DNA of 64,000 nt from Photobacterium aquae (GTDB lineage: Bacteria; Pseudomonadota; Gammaproteobacteria; Enterobacterales; Vibrionaceae), in contig NZ_LDOT01000024.1 in assembly GCF_001029445.1 (NCBI RefSeq), forward strand, positions 1 through 64,000, in the 5' to 3' direction. Made by a program: the position numbers and the translations under genes. The notes under the pieces were generated by a model. That model made no database searches, had not been told where the DNA came from, and was given only the letters and a program-made list of their open reading frames with translations. This document shows, one piece after another, positions 7,241 through 16,558 of this stretch; the stretch's first letter is position 1; each line of letters begins with the position of its first letter.

Positions 7241-9682
7241 ATGAACAAGACATTACTAGCAATCCTAATCGGCGCCTCGCTGACCCTTGCCGGGTGTGGC
7301 GACGATACCAATATGGGCGGGGAGCCTACGCTGGATCCTTCCATTGGTGAGAGCCTGAAAGCCGAAACCAAAATCAATTTCGATTTGGTCAGCGACCCAA
7401 GCAACCCAATCATCGTAACCCCAACTTACTTGGCCATGGACTCTGCCGACGGCACGATCAAGACAGATGGAGATGTCGGCATGCCGGGTTACTCAACCGA
7501 TATCGCCGATCCGTCAATCGCTCTCGGCAAAACGGATGGCTGGAGTACCAACCAGCCAATCATCATTGAATTCACGGGCAATGATCTGGATCCGACCAGT
7601 GCGGCAGCTGGCTTCTACCTACTGGAAACCGGTGATCCAACATCATCAGACTACGCTAATATTCCTCCCGTTCCATTAAGTGCTGCCGCTGGCGACTTTT
7701 TGGTGACGGCATCAGGCAAAAAACTGATTGTCACCTTGTTGAAGCCACTCAAACCGGCTAGCCAGTATCAATTTGCCGTGACTTCCGATCTCAAAGATAG
7801 CAAGGGCAATCCAGTGGGCATGAGCAAGACCTATGCCCTGCTCAAGTCAACATCCCCGACCCCTGATGCTGCCCTTGAACCCGCCCAGCAACTGGCACAC
7901 CTTGGCGAAGCCACCTTTGCCGCTATAGGTGTCGACAAGGACAAGATCATTTTCTCCAACTGGTTCACCACCGCTTCTGCCGGCGATGCCATGTACGCCG
8001 CCAAAGCCGCCACGGCGCTAGCACTGAAAAACGGGGCAGAAAACGTCTGGCAAGGCACCGCAATTAGCAGCGATGTCCAACCAGCCGAACTCGACAAGCT
8101 ATTTACCATGAGCGTCAACTCGGAGACTTCCGCCACTCCTGCCGGCAACCTTGTTATGACCGGCACCGTCTCGCTGCCATACTACCTCGAAAACGATGCG
8201 GCAAGTTTTGCTTCGACACCTTGGCAAAGTGCAATGCCGAGCTTGGCAGCTATCACGTTCGTACTGGAAAATGGCTCTGATGCCGACAAGTCCATCGTCA
8301 TGGCCAAACTGACCGAGCTAGGGATCACCCTTGAGGATTTGGCTAACATCGCAACGGATCCAGCCACCCAGCTGCGCGTCCTGCCTTTGCTAACAGGCCA
8401 GCAAATCATTCTGTCCAACGGCAAACCGCTCGATGAAGAACGCCTGATCACCCGCTATAGCCCTGTGCCGATGCTCAAATCAGTTGAGGATGTGGAATAC
8501 ACCCTGATCCTGCCGCAAAATGCGGCCTGCCAGAATGTAGCGGCCAACACGGTGACTATTTTCCAGCATGGTATTACGTCTAACAAAGAGACCCTCAAAG
8601 AGAGCACATTGCCTGATGAACTGATTGGCACGGACTGCCGGGCGATATTCGCGATTGACCTGCCTTTGCATGGTACGCGCGGGATCGAAATTCCGGGACA
8701 AGGTATGGTCAATGCGTCTGACGACCCAAGTATCTACCTGAACTTGAAGTACCTTCCCGTGGCTCGTGACAACGTCCGCCAGAGTGTTACTGACCAAATC
8801 AACCTACGCGCTGCCATCGGCCGTCTGTTCATTAACATTGCGGCAGGCAACGGTGGTGCAATGGGCCCCCTCGGCTGGCTGAACCCGGCACAGGGCGTGG
8901 ACTTTGTCGGCCACTCACTCGGTGCTATCACGGGTATCGATCTCGGCTACGTGGCCAACCGTACCGTCGACCCTGACAGCGACCCTGTACTGTTCAACAT
9001 CAACAAGCTTGCCTTGGCCAACCCCGGAGCAGGGATCCCATACCTACTACTGGAATCCAAATCATTCGGCAACTTCGTCAAAGGCAGCCTGCTTGCTGCA
9101 ACCAGCAAAGAGTTTGCCGCCGTATGCAAAGACCCTGGGCTAGTTGAAATGACAGTGTGCTATGGCCTGTACGAGAAAAGTCTGGCTGATAACGGTAGCG
9201 AGGCGTCACTCACCCAGCTTTCGACTATCTATGGACTGTTCAGCGAATTCGCGTTCGCTTCCCAGACCATCCTCGATACTATCGACCCTCTCAACCACGC
9301 ACCGCTGGTAAGTGACAGCACTCCGGTCTATCTCTCGCTCACTGAGGGTGACGCGACGATTCCGAACGCGCTCGATCCAACCGCAACGGTCGCAGGCACA
9401 GAGGTACGTAAACCTTACTCACCGTTCGGCGGAACACTGAATCTGATATCAGATAGCCAACTGGCTCTAACGCCTACTACCGCATCGGTGTCAGGCAACG
9501 GCCCGGTCAAGGCTGCCGCCTTCTTTACCGTTGGCGATCACTCCAGCTTCATGCGGGAGACATTCGGTGCCACCGGCAAGCCTGCCACCACCGAAATGCA
9601 GGGACAGGCTGCCAGCCTTCTTGCCGGTGACGGTACTGTCTTGACGGTGACGAATGATTCGATTCTGACGACCACCCTGTAA
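7241..9682 (+). CDS. volA: VolA-like surface lysophospholipase (lipoprotein)
   Basis: Large (813 residues) lipoprotein: signal peptide with lipobox LAGC near residue 19, then GDD at +2 to +4, so outer membrane sorting is expected. The lipase nucleophile motif GHSLG contains Ser559. An N-terminal Ig-like segment (residues about 90-190, PASQYQFAVTSDLKDSKGN) precedes the alpha/beta hydrolase part. In Vibrio cholerae VolA is a surface-exposed lipoprotein that cleaves host lysophosphatidylcholine, and its gene is next to fadL, as here; the function is transferred from that family. AAGGA precedes the ATG by about 9 bases. A strong terminator follows. Confidence 0.85.
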   Translation: MNKTLLAILIGASLTLAGCGDDTNMGGEPTLDPSIGESLKAETKINFDLVSDPSNPIIVTPTYLAMDSADGTIKTDGDVGMPGYSTDIADPSIALGKTDGWSTNQPIIIEFTGNDLDPTSAAAGFYLLETGDPTSSDYANIPPVPLSAAAGDFLVTASGKKLIVTLLKPLKPASQYQFAVTSDLKDSKGNPVGMSKTYALLKSTSPTPDAALEPAQQLAHLGEATFAAIGVDKDKIIFSNWFTTASAGDAMYAAKAATALALKNGAENVWQGTAISSDVQPAELDKLFTMSVNSETSATPAGNLVMTGTVSLPYYLENDAASFASTPWQSAMPSLAAITFVLENGSDADKSIVMAKLTELGITLEDLANIATDPATQLRVLPLLTGQQIILSNGKPLDEERLITRYSPVPMLKSVEDVEYTLILPQNAACQNVAANTVTIFQHGITSNKETLKESTLPDELIGTDCRAIFAIDLPLHGTRGIEIPGQGMVNASDDPSIYLNLKYLPVARDNVRQSVTDQINLRAAIGRLFINIAAGNGGAMGPLGWLNPAQGVDFVGHSLGAITGIDLGYVANRTVDPDSDPVLFNINKLALANPGAGIPYLLLESKSFGNFVKGSLLAATSKEFAAVCKDPGLVEMTVCYGLYEKSLADNGSEASLTQLSTIYGLFSEFAFASQTILDTIDPLNHAPLVSDSTPVYLSLTEGDATIPNALDPTATVAGTEVRKPYSPFGGTLNLISDSQLALTPTTASVSGNGPVKAAAFFTVGDHSSFMRETFGATGKPATTEMQGQAASLLAGDGTVLTVTNDSILTTTL

Positions 9683-9699
9683 CAGGCACACATGAAAAC

Positions 9700-9731
9700 A
9701 AGGCCAGCCGATCAAGGCTGGCCTTTCTTTT
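9700..9731 (+). terminator. Intrinsic terminator after volA
   Basis: AAGGCCAGCC (9700-9709) pairs with GGCTGGCCTT (9716-9725) with a 6-base loop, followed by TCTTTTAT. It closes the fadL-volA unit. Confidence 0.88.
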
Positions 9732-10204
9732 ATACAGAGCCGTAAACGCGGTAACCTCGCAATACCTGCAGCCTAAGACTTATCTCCAACCTGATAAAAA
9801 TGACGTTCCCCTGTGTCTTCAAAAGACTGATGCCAGCACACTATGAAAATGCTGTCTTGAGATGACTTGAGTATATAGCGGTCGTTTGCACTCATTTTAT
9901 GAGCCCAAGCCCAATTATTAACAGACTGCGCATCCAGCAAGAGCAAATATATGCCCGTACAACTTAACAACAGTTAGGATGGTAAAAAGCAATAGGTTGC
10001 GGCGAGGCACGCAAAAACGCAGACATGGGGAATGGAAATTCCCAATCGGAATGAAATTTTTCCTCGACTTCTGACAAATAATAAGGAAACTGGAGAGATT
10101 AGACAAAACAGTTCAAATATATAAGAAACATCACACTTATGCGCTTTACAAACAGCAGTAAATGTGACTTCTTGCAACATAACACAACGGACGGATCTTA
10201 GTTT
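9732..10204. other. Intergenic region before the YuiF-type transporter
   Basis: About 470 bases without a convincing gene; short open frames exist on the minus strand but have no ribosome site or recognisable protein. The one structured item is GGGAAT-GGAA-ATTCCC at 10028-10043, a small inverted repeat that could be an operator. The downstream part (10080-10200) is AT-rich and probably contains the promoter for the transporter. Confidence 0.5.
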
Positions 10205-11527
10205 ATGAACCCTGTAGTAATCTCGGTTTGCGTTATGCTTTTGCTCGCATTGATGCGGGTAAATGTCGTCGTTGCGCTAACCTTCAGTGCCATTGTTGGC
10301 GGCCTTCTTGGCGGGATGCCTCTTTCAGAAACCATTGCTGCTTTTGAAGGCGGCCTTGGCGGTGGTGCTACCACAGCACTTAGCTATGCGATGCTGGGCA
10401 CCTTCGCGGTTGCGATCTCCCGCTCTGGTATCACCGATGTTCTAGCACAAAAAGTTATCAAACGTATCAGCGGCCATGAAAATGCTGCTGCAGCCACTGG
10501 CGTAAAGTATTCTGTTCTAACTATTCTTGCTCTGCTAGCCATTTCTTCTCAGAATGCTATTCCAGTTCACATTGCGTTTATTCCAATTGTGATCCCGCCC
10601 CTACTTCATGTTTTCGCCAAGCTGAAAATTGACCGCCGCATGATTGCCTGCGTACTGACATTCGGCTTGGTTACCCCATATATGGTACTGCCTATTGGCT
10701 TCGGCGGGATCTTCCTGAACAACATCCTGCTTAAAAACCTGCACGACAATGGCCTTGATGTCAGCGCCTCGCAAGTTCCTTACGCAATGCTTCTGCCAGC
10801 GCTTGGCATGGTCTTCGGCCTGCTCGTCGCTATCTTCTTTAGCTACCGCAAACCGCGTGAGTATTCGGAGGAGAAAATCCTGGCTTCCGAACCTGAGCGT
10901 AAAAGCATCGATATGCGCCATGTTTACATTGCCATACTGGCTATTATCGCGGCGCTCGGCGCACAAATTTTCAGTGGCTCCATGATCGTGGGTGGCCTGA
11001 TGGGCTTTATGGTGTTCACCTTCGGCGGCGTCATCAAGTGGAAGGAAACCCACGATGTCTTCACCAAGGGTGTCCACATGATGGCCATGATCGGTTTTAT
11101 CATGATTGCGGCAGCTGGCTTTGCCGCCGTAATGAAAGCCACTGGCGGCGTTGAAACTCTGGTTAACTCATTGGAATCCATGATCGGCAATAACAAGCCA
11201 CTGGCAGCGTTGCTGATGCTGGTTGTTGGCCTGCTCGTAACGATGGGAATCGGCTCGTCGTTCTCGACCATTCCAATCCTTGCGACTATCTATGTACCGC
11301 TCTGCCTCAACTTCGGTTTCTCGCCAATGGCAACGATTGCCATCGTAGGTACCGCAGCAGCATTGGGTGATGCAGGCTCACCGGCGTCTGACTCCACCTT
11401 GGGCCCAACATCTGGCCTGAATGCAGACGGCCAGCACGAACACATCTGGGATTCAGTTGTACCGACATTTATCCACTACAACCTGCCCCTGATCGCCTTC
11501 GGCTGGATAGCATCCATGGTGCTATAA
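10205..11527 (+). CDS. Na+/H+ antiporter family / YuiF-type permease
   Basis: Polytopic membrane protein of 440 residues with about 11-12 hydrophobic segments. The N-terminal stretch with GGLGGGATTALSYAMLGTFAVA and the C-terminal GDAGSPASDSTLGPTSGLNADGQHEH are signatures of the family annotated as Na+/H+ antiporter (YuiF-like, related to NhaC). Members have been linked to sodium/proton exchange or to amino-acid uptake, so the substrate cannot be fixed from sequence. It is monocistronic: a 520-base region precedes it and a very strong terminator follows. Confidence 0.8.
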   Translation: MNPVVISVCVMLLLALMRVNVVVALTFSAIVGGLLGGMPLSETIAAFEGGLGGGATTALSYAMLGTFAVAISRSGITDVLAQKVIKRISGHENAAAATGVKYSVLTILALLAISSQNAIPVHIAFIPIVIPPLLHVFAKLKIDRRMIACVLTFGLVTPYMVLPIGFGGIFLNNILLKNLHDNGLDVSASQVPYAMLLPALGMVFGLLVAIFFSYRKPREYSEEKILASEPERKSIDMRHVYIAILAIIAALGAQIFSGSMIVGGLMGFMVFTFGGVIKWKETHDVFTKGVHMMAMIGFIMIAAAGFAAVMKATGGVETLVNSLESMIGNNKPLAALLMLVVGLLVTMGIGSSFSTIPILATIYVPLCLNFGFSPMATIAIVGTAAALGDAGSPASDSTLGPTSGLNADGQHEHIWDSVVPTFIHYNLPLIAFGWIASMVL

Positions 11528-11570
11528 CGTAATAGGCAGGCCACGGCTTACCGCCGTCTCTGAACCATAA

Positions 11571-11602
11571 AAAAGCCCCGGCCAGTTGGCCGGGGCTTTT
11601 TC
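11571..11602. terminator. Strong bidirectional terminator
   Basis: AAAAGCCCCGGCC (11571-11583) and GGCCGGGGCTTTT (11588-11600) form a perfect 13-bp stem with an AGTT loop, A-run on the left and T-run on the right. It lies between the convergent transporter gene and grxD and should end both. Confidence 0.93.
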
Positions 11603-11658
11603 ATTCATTTGCATCTGGCTTACTGCTGCTTTTTGCAACCAGCAAGGCTTACAGGGAA

Positions 11659-11994
11659 TTACTCTGCAGCCGCATCACGGCGCTCGGCCGCTTCTTTTAC
11701 CAATGGCTGTAGTTCGCCTTTCTGGAACATCTCGATAATGATGTCACAACCACCGATCAGCTCGCCTTCAATCCAAAGCTGAGGGAAAGTCGGCCACTGA
11801 GCGTAAGCTGGTAGCTCAGCACGGATATCTTGGTTCTGCAGGATATCGACATAGGCAAATTTCTCACCACATGCCATCAGCGCTTGCGCCGCCTGAGAAG
11901 AAAAACCACAGCTTGGCAGTTTTGGGGAGCCTTTCATGTACAACAGAATTGGGTTTTCAGCGATCTGTTGTTTGATTTTGTCGATAGTTTCCAT
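11659..11994 (-). CDS. grxD: Monothiol glutaredoxin 4
   Basis: CGFS-type glutaredoxin of 111 residues; Cys29 lies in the motif SCGFS, and the thioredoxin-fold elements TFPQLWIEGELIGGCD (glutathione binding) are present. Such proteins hold a bridging 2Fe-2S cluster with glutathione and work in Fe-S cluster transfer and iron sensing. It diverges from sodB, another iron-linked gene, across a 295-base region. A ribosome site (AGGAAG) precedes the ATG. Confidence 0.95.
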   Translation of the reverse strand: METIDKIKQQIAENPILLYMKGSPKLPSCGFSSQAAQALMACGEKFAYVDILQNQDIRAELPAYAQWPTFPQLWIEGELIGGCDIIIEMFQKGELQPLVKEAAERRDAAAE

Positions 11995-12125
11995 AGCTTC
12001 CTCGTAGGACTGTTGCTTTAATACTTTTCATTTTACTGTGCCTGCCTCTATAAAGACAGACCTTATGTTGACACATTGTTTCATCCAACTTTTTTTGACG
12101 CAAGGCTTTTAATAAAGAAAAAACT

Positions 12126-12289
12126 TGCTAAAATGGTTTCACAGTCACAATTCATTCATCAATAACAGGTTATAGTTAACCAGTAATAAAAGATGAAGTG
12201 ACATTAGTCAGTTTCAAAGAATAAGTTGGCCCAAGCCAACTGGAAGCAATGTCGAGGGGTTACCCCTAACCAATATGGAGAATCGAGCA
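12126..12289 (+). promoter_or_regulatory. sodB promoter and structured 5' leader
   Basis: TGCTAAAAT at 12126-12134 is an extended -10 element (TG-N-TAAAAT) with a weak -35, predicting a start near 12141 and a leader of about 150 bases. Two small hairpins lie close to the gene: AGTTGGC/GCCAACT (12224-12241, CCAA loop) and AGGGG/CCCCT (12255-12267). The ribosome site GGAG is at 12277-12280. In enterics sodB mRNA is a target of the iron-regulated RNA RyhB near its start; the sequence alone does not prove that here. Confidence 0.45.
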
Positions 12290-12874
12290 ATGGCATTCGA
12301 ACTACCAGCTCTACCTTACGAAAAAAATGCACTTGAGCCACATATCTCTCAAGAAACGCTTGAGTACCACCACGGCAAACACCACAACACATACGTTGTT
12401 AAGCTAAACGGTCTGATCGCTGGTACTGATCTGGAAGAAAAATCACTAGAAGAAATCATCAAGACTTCTACTGGCGGTATCTTCAACAATGCAGCTCAAA
12501 TCTGGAACCACACTTTCTACTGGCACTGCCTAGCGCCAAACGCTGGTGGCGAGCCAACAGGTGACGTTGCAGATGCAATCAATGCGGCATTCGGTTCTTT
12601 CGAAGAATTCAAAGCAAAATTCACCGATGCAGCAATCAACAACTTCGGTTCTTCTTGGACTTGGTTGGTGAAGAAAGCTGACGGCTCTCTAGATATCGTG
12701 AACACCTCAAACGCAGGTACTCCACTAACAGAAGAAGGCGTAACACCGCTACTGACTGTTGACCTGTGGGAACACGCTTACTACATCGACTACCGCAACC
12801 TACGCCCTGACTACATGAACGGTTTCTGGGCGCTGGTAAACTGGGACTTCGTTGCGAAGAACCTAGCCGCCTAA
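12290..12874 (+). CDS. sodB: Superoxide dismutase [Fe]
   Basis: Cytoplasmic iron superoxide dismutase, 194 residues. Metal ligands are recognisable: His27 in EYHHGKHHNTYV, a His in NHTFYWHCL, and Asp/His in VDLWEHAYYIDYRN. The FeSOD-type stretch NNAAQIWNHTFYWHCL supports Fe over Mn. The frame opens at 12275, but the ATG at 12290 has GGAG 9 bases upstream and gives the standard MAFELPALPY N-terminus. Codon use is biased toward common codons, as expected for an abundant protein. Confidence 0.97.
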   Translation: MAFELPALPYEKNALEPHISQETLEYHHGKHHNTYVVKLNGLIAGTDLEEKSLEEIIKTSTGGIFNNAAQIWNHTFYWHCLAPNAGGEPTGDVADAINAAFGSFEEFKAKFTDAAINNFGSSWTWLVKKADGSLDIVNTSNAGTPLTEEGVTPLLTVDLWEHAYYIDYRNLRPDYMNGFWALVNWDFVAKNLAA

Positions 12875-12916
12875 TAGCAAATCGTGATACCCGTCTTGTA
12901 ACGGGTCATGAAAATA

Positions 12917-12945
12917 GAAAAACGCCTGCTGTTGCAGGCGTTTTT
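12917..12945 (+). terminator. Intrinsic terminator after sodB
   Basis: AACGCCTGC (12921-12929) pairs with GCAGGCGTT (12934-12942), loop TGTT, A-run before and TTTTTAT after. Confidence 0.9.
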
Positions 12946-13003
12946 ATACCAATCACCGTCTGCCATTGGTCATAAGTCGCATTGGAAAAATAGCAGCTTT
13001 AAA

Positions 13004-13031
13004 AAAACACCGATACATGTACCGGTGTTTT
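13004..13031 (-). terminator. Intrinsic terminator of asd
   Basis: Near-perfect palindrome with arms AAAACACCG (13004-13012) and CGGTGTTTT (13023-13031) around an alternating TACATGTA centre. Read on the minus strand it is followed by a run of seven T, so it ends asd. Confidence 0.85.
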
Positions 13032-13055
13032 GATCGGATATTAACCTGCTTTTAC

Positions 13056-14174
13056 TTAGCGTTTTTCAGCAAGAATAATGCGCAGCGTACGGCGCAACGG
13101 CTCTGCTGCACCCCATAGAAGCTGGTCACCTACCGTAAACGCATTGAGGAAATCATCACCCATCGCCAACTTACGCAGACGACCAACCGGCACAGATAGC
13201 GTACCCGTTACTTTTGTCGGGCTCAGTTCTTGTACTGTCGTATCACGATCGTTCGGGATCACTTTGACCCAGTCGTTGTGAGAGGCAATCATTTCTTCGA
13301 TTTCATCCATCGGTACCGCTTTTTTCAGCTTCAAGGTCAACGCTTGGCTGTGGCAGCGCATCGCACCAATACGGACACAGGTACCATCAATTGGAATTGG
13401 CTGGTTATCAAGCCCCAAAATCTTGTTGGTTTCAACGGAGCCTTTCCACTCTTCCTTGCTCTGGCCGTTATCACGCTTCACGTCGATCCACGGGATCAGA
13501 GAGCCCGCCAGCGGCGCACCGAATTCCTGTGATGGGAAGTCAGCAGAGCGCATAGCCTCAGCCACTTTACGGTCAATATCCAAAATTGATGTTGCCGGGT
13601 TGGCTAGCTCGCTCGATACCGCATCGTTAATCACACCCATCTGGCTGATTAGCTCACGCATATTCTTAGCACCCGCACCCGAAGCCGCCTGATACGTTTG
13701 AGAGGTCATCCACTCAACCAGACCCGCTTTATACAAGCCACCCACAGCCATTAGCATCAAACTAACGGTACAGTTACCCCCAGCAAACGTACGAGTACCA
13801 TTGTGCAAGCCCTGAACCATTTGATCGTAGTTCACAGGATCCAACGCGATAATCGTGTCATCGGCCATGCGCAGCGTAGAAGCGGCATCAATCCAATACC
13901 CTTTCCAACCTGCTTGGCGAAGCGCCGGATACACCTTCTCGGTGTAACTGCCGCCCTGACAGGTAATAATTGCATCCAGTTTCTTCAATGCTTCCAAATC
14001 GAAAGCATCCTGAAGCATACCGGCATCCTTACCGAAGTTAGGTGCTGGAATACCAACCTGAGACGTCGAGAAAAAGACCGGCTCAATAACATTGAAATCG
14101 CCTTCTTCCACCATGCGCTGCATCAGGACTGAACCCACCATGCCACGCCACCCAACTAAACCAACTGTCATCAT
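13056..14174 (-). CDS. asd: Aspartate-semialdehyde dehydrogenase
   Basis: Makes L-aspartate 4-semialdehyde from aspartyl phosphate, the branch point to diaminopimelate/lysine, threonine and methionine. The product (372 residues) begins with the NADP-binding GLVGWRGMVGSVLMQRM, has the active-site Cys in GGNCTVSLMLMA, and the substrate-binding region CVRIGAMRCHSQALTLKL with the catalytic His. The frame continues upstream to 14294, but the ATG at 14174 has AGGGAGAG 8 bases upstream and the family N-terminus. It is transcribed alone, diverging from nhaC. Confidence 0.96.
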   Translation of the reverse strand: MMTVGLVGWRGMVGSVLMQRMVEEGDFNVIEPVFFSTSQVGIPAPNFGKDAGMLQDAFDLEALKKLDAIITCQGGSYTEKVYPALRQAGWKGYWIDAASTLRMADDTIIALDPVNYDQMVQGLHNGTRTFAGGNCTVSLMLMAVGGLYKAGLVEWMTSQTYQAASGAGAKNMRELISQMGVINDAVSSELANPATSILDIDRKVAEAMRSADFPSQEFGAPLAGSLIPWIDVKRDNGQSKEEWKGSVETNKILGLDNQPIPIDGTCVRIGAMRCHSQALTLKLKKAVPMDEIEEMIASHNDWVKVIPNDRDTTVQELSPTKVTGTLSVPVGRLRKLAMGDDFLNAFTVGDQLLWGAAEPLRRTLRIILAEKR

Positions 14175-14820
14175 GTTCACAACTCTCCCTGCGTCATTGT
14201 CTATCGCTATAATTACAGCAAAGGGCCACCCCAAATGGCACAACATCTTTGCATGATATAAATATACCCAAATCACCTCCGGAAGCCCTGTCACTGTGCC
14301 TCTAAAAAGGTAGCTTGGGTATATAGCAATAACCGACCCCCATCTATAGTAATTTCAGCGCATAAAAACAAGTCTTTAATAGCAAAAAATCGTCAAAAAA
14401 ATCACGCTAGCTATTGAATGTAAGCCGGCCTCTCTGCCTTTTCGCCCTCTACATCAAACCCTTTCTCAAGAGAAAATCGGTTAATTTTCGGGCTAGAACA
14501 AAAATAAAAGTTCTCGTTTTAGCCTCTAAACCTATGCAAAACAACCGAAAATCAACCGTAATTTAAAGTTTCCACCCAACCCGCAGTAATTTTCTACTGT
14601 CACTAATTTTGATCATTTCATCACAAATTGATAGCCTATGCCGTCCGCTTAATGCGGCATAAATAACTACTCAAATGCAATCACACATGACAAATCATCC
14701 ACAAAACTGGATACATTTACGAAAGGTAACATATTTACAAAACAGACAGAAAACACCCAAAACACAACATCGACACTAAAAATTAACATCATTTTAAATA
14801 GTTAATATGTTTTTTTAAGC
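14175..14820. other. Long AT-rich divergent region between asd and nhaC
   Basis: About 650 bases with no convincing gene. It must hold the asd promoter on the minus strand (near 14200-14400) and probably the nhaC promoter (14650-14820, very AT-rich). A lysine riboswitch, known upstream of lysine-related transporters of this superfamily, was looked for on both strands and its conserved core was not found. Confidence 0.5.
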
Positions 14821-14874
14821 GTTTGGCTGTTCTAAATGGCAGCGGTCACAGAAAGGGACATTATCTATCGCAGG

Positions 14875-15066
14875 CTAGTTTCCGATCTTATACAGTAGCC
14901 GCGATTCGGTGCTTTGCCACGTGCCACATACCAATGTGTGCAGGCAAACTAGATTCGTACCCTATTCAGACCCCTGTGGTTAAGACAATTATTAGAATAC
15001 GCCTCTGCCAAGAATGGCTTAAAGGGGCTTTGATATTTACAGGCTCGAACTTACAAGGTTAGAAGT
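14875..15066 (+). promoter_or_regulatory. Structured leader of nhaC with attenuator-like hairpin
   Basis: Several complementary segments stack before the gene. CTAGTTT (14875-14881) matches AAACTAG (14946-14952), while TTTGCC (14913-14918) can instead pair with the overlapping GGCAAA (14943-14948) around a CACAT/ATGTG hairpin. Next, GCCTCT-GCCA (15001-15010) pairs with TGGC and AGGGGC (15015-15028) and is followed by TTTGATATTT, resembling an intrinsic terminator. CCCCT at 14971-14975 could compete for AGGGG. This mutually exclusive pairing suggests regulated attenuation, but no known riboswitch class is recognised. Confidence 0.35.
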
Positions 15067-16509
15067 ATGAATAAACAGACTGTAAAGCTACCATCACTGA
15101 CACAAGTTACTGTGGCACTTGGTATATTTCTAGCGATGGCATTTTCATTCACTGCCCAGCTAAATCTTCCGATCCAGCTTGCACTATACATCGGTTGGTT
15201 TGTCATCATGGTACTGGGTGTTAAACTCGGCCACGATTACAAGTCACTAGAAAAAGCAGCCACCAAGGGCATCGCCAATGGTCTGGGTGCCGTGCTTATC
15301 CTGCTTGCCGTTGGCGCACTAGTCGGTACATGGATCGCCGGCGGTATCGTTCCAACCATCATTTACTATGGCCTAAAAGCCATCCACCCATCCATCTTCT
15401 TACTGGCAACCATGCTGATCTGTTCCATGACAGCACTGGCTACCGGCACATCTTGGGGTGCGGCTGGTACTGCGGGTATCGCAATGATGGGGATCGGCCA
15501 AGGTCTGGGTATTCCAGCACCAATGACGGCAGGTGCCGTTCTGTCTGGCTGTTACTTCGGTGACAAAATGTCTCCGCTGTCTGACTCAGTTATCCTCGCC
15601 TCTTCAATGTCTAACGTTGAAATTGTTGAGCATATCAAAGGCATGCTACCGATTGCCCTGATCAGCTACGTGATCACCGGTATTCTATTTACCGCTGTTG
15701 GCTTCCACTATGCTGGCAACGTCGATATGTCTCAGGTAGAAAGCGTTATCGCTGCGATGGATCAACAGTTTGTTATCTCTCCATTCTCCTTTGTTCCAGT
15801 CATCGTCGTCCTTGCCCTGCTGGCAATGCGCATGCCATCATTCCCTGTGATCTCATTCGGTTCGCTGCTGGGTATTATCTGGGCTGTGCTGGTTCAGGAT
15901 ATGGATCCGCTAGCGGCATTCAACACTGCTTGGGCACCGTTCTCTATCAGCTCGGGTGTGGACTTCATCGACGCGATCCTAAACCGTGGCGGTATGTCTT
16001 CAATGCTGGGCTCTGTGGCTGTTATCGTCTTCGGTCTGGGCTTTGGTGGCCTGCTTGATAAAGTAGGTGTACTGCAAACTATCGCCAAGCTGTTCGAAAA
16101 ACGCGTTAACTCTGCAGGCAGCCTGTCTGTATCGACCATTGCGACAGCATTCCTCGGTAACGTATTCGGCTCTGCCATGTACGTGTCGCTGATCCTGACG
16201 CCAAAAATCTGTGCGAAGAACTACGACCGTCTGGGCTTCCAGCGCAAGAACCTGTCACGTAACGCCGAGTTCGGTGGCACGCTGACATCCGGTATGGTGC
16301 CTTGGAGTGACAACGGTATCTACATGGCGAGTATCCTAGGTGTTGCTACCTTCTCGTACGCACCGTTCATGTGGCTCAGCTTTGTTTGTATCTTGGTCAC
16401 CATCGTGACCTCCTATATGGGCTGGTTTGTCGACCGTTGTCCACCACAGGCTATTAGCGAAGAAGAAACCGACGAAGCGACAGCTGTTACACAGCAGCAA
16501 ACCGCCTAA
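15067..16509 (+). CDS. nhaC: NhaC-family Na+/H+ antiporter
   Basis: Polytopic inner membrane protein of 480 residues, about 11-12 segments. Family signatures include ATGTSWGAAGTAGIAMMGIG around residue 125, CYFGDKMSPLSDSVILAS around residue 163, and LVPWSDNG-like VPWSDNGIYMASILG near residue 415. NhaC proteins exchange Na+ for H+; some relatives (LysW, MleN) move amino acids or malate/lactate, so the substrate is not certain. The charged tail is cytoplasmic. A long structured leader precedes it and a terminator follows; the yjiHG-peptidase genes lie 600 bases downstream on the same strand. Confidence 0.85.
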   Translation: MNKQTVKLPSLTQVTVALGIFLAMAFSFTAQLNLPIQLALYIGWFVIMVLGVKLGHDYKSLEKAATKGIANGLGAVLILLAVGALVGTWIAGGIVPTIIYYGLKAIHPSIFLLATMLICSMTALATGTSWGAAGTAGIAMMGIGQGLGIPAPMTAGAVLSGCYFGDKMSPLSDSVILASSMSNVEIVEHIKGMLPIALISYVITGILFTAVGFHYAGNVDMSQVESVIAAMDQQFVISPFSFVPVIVVLALLAMRMPSFPVISFGSLLGIIWAVLVQDMDPLAAFNTAWAPFSISSGVDFIDAILNRGGMSSMLGSVAVIVFGLGFGGLLDKVGVLQTIAKLFEKRVNSAGSLSVSTIATAFLGNVFGSAMYVSLILTPKICAKNYDRLGFQRKNLSRNAEFGGTLTSGMVPWSDNGIYMASILGVATFSYAPFMWLSFVCILVTIVTSYMGWFVDRCPPQAISEEETDEATAVTQQQTA

Positions 16510-16531
16510 TCAACCGTTTCTAACACCATAC

Positions 16532-16558
16532 AAAAGAGCACCTTAGGGTGCTCTTTTT
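16532..16558 (+). terminator. Intrinsic terminator after nhaC
   Basis: AAAAGAGCACC (16532-16542) pairs with GGTGCTCTTTT (16547-16557), TTAG loop, T-run after. Confidence 0.92.

Noticed and set aside
9773..9970. 65-codon minus-strand frame in the volA-yuiF gap
   Set aside because: No ribosome site, no recognisable protein, and it overlaps other equally long frames; treated as chance.
14175..15066. Lysine riboswitch upstream of asd or nhaC
   Set aside because: Lysine-responsive leaders are known for related transporters, but the conserved AGAGG-type core and associated segments were not seen on either strand.
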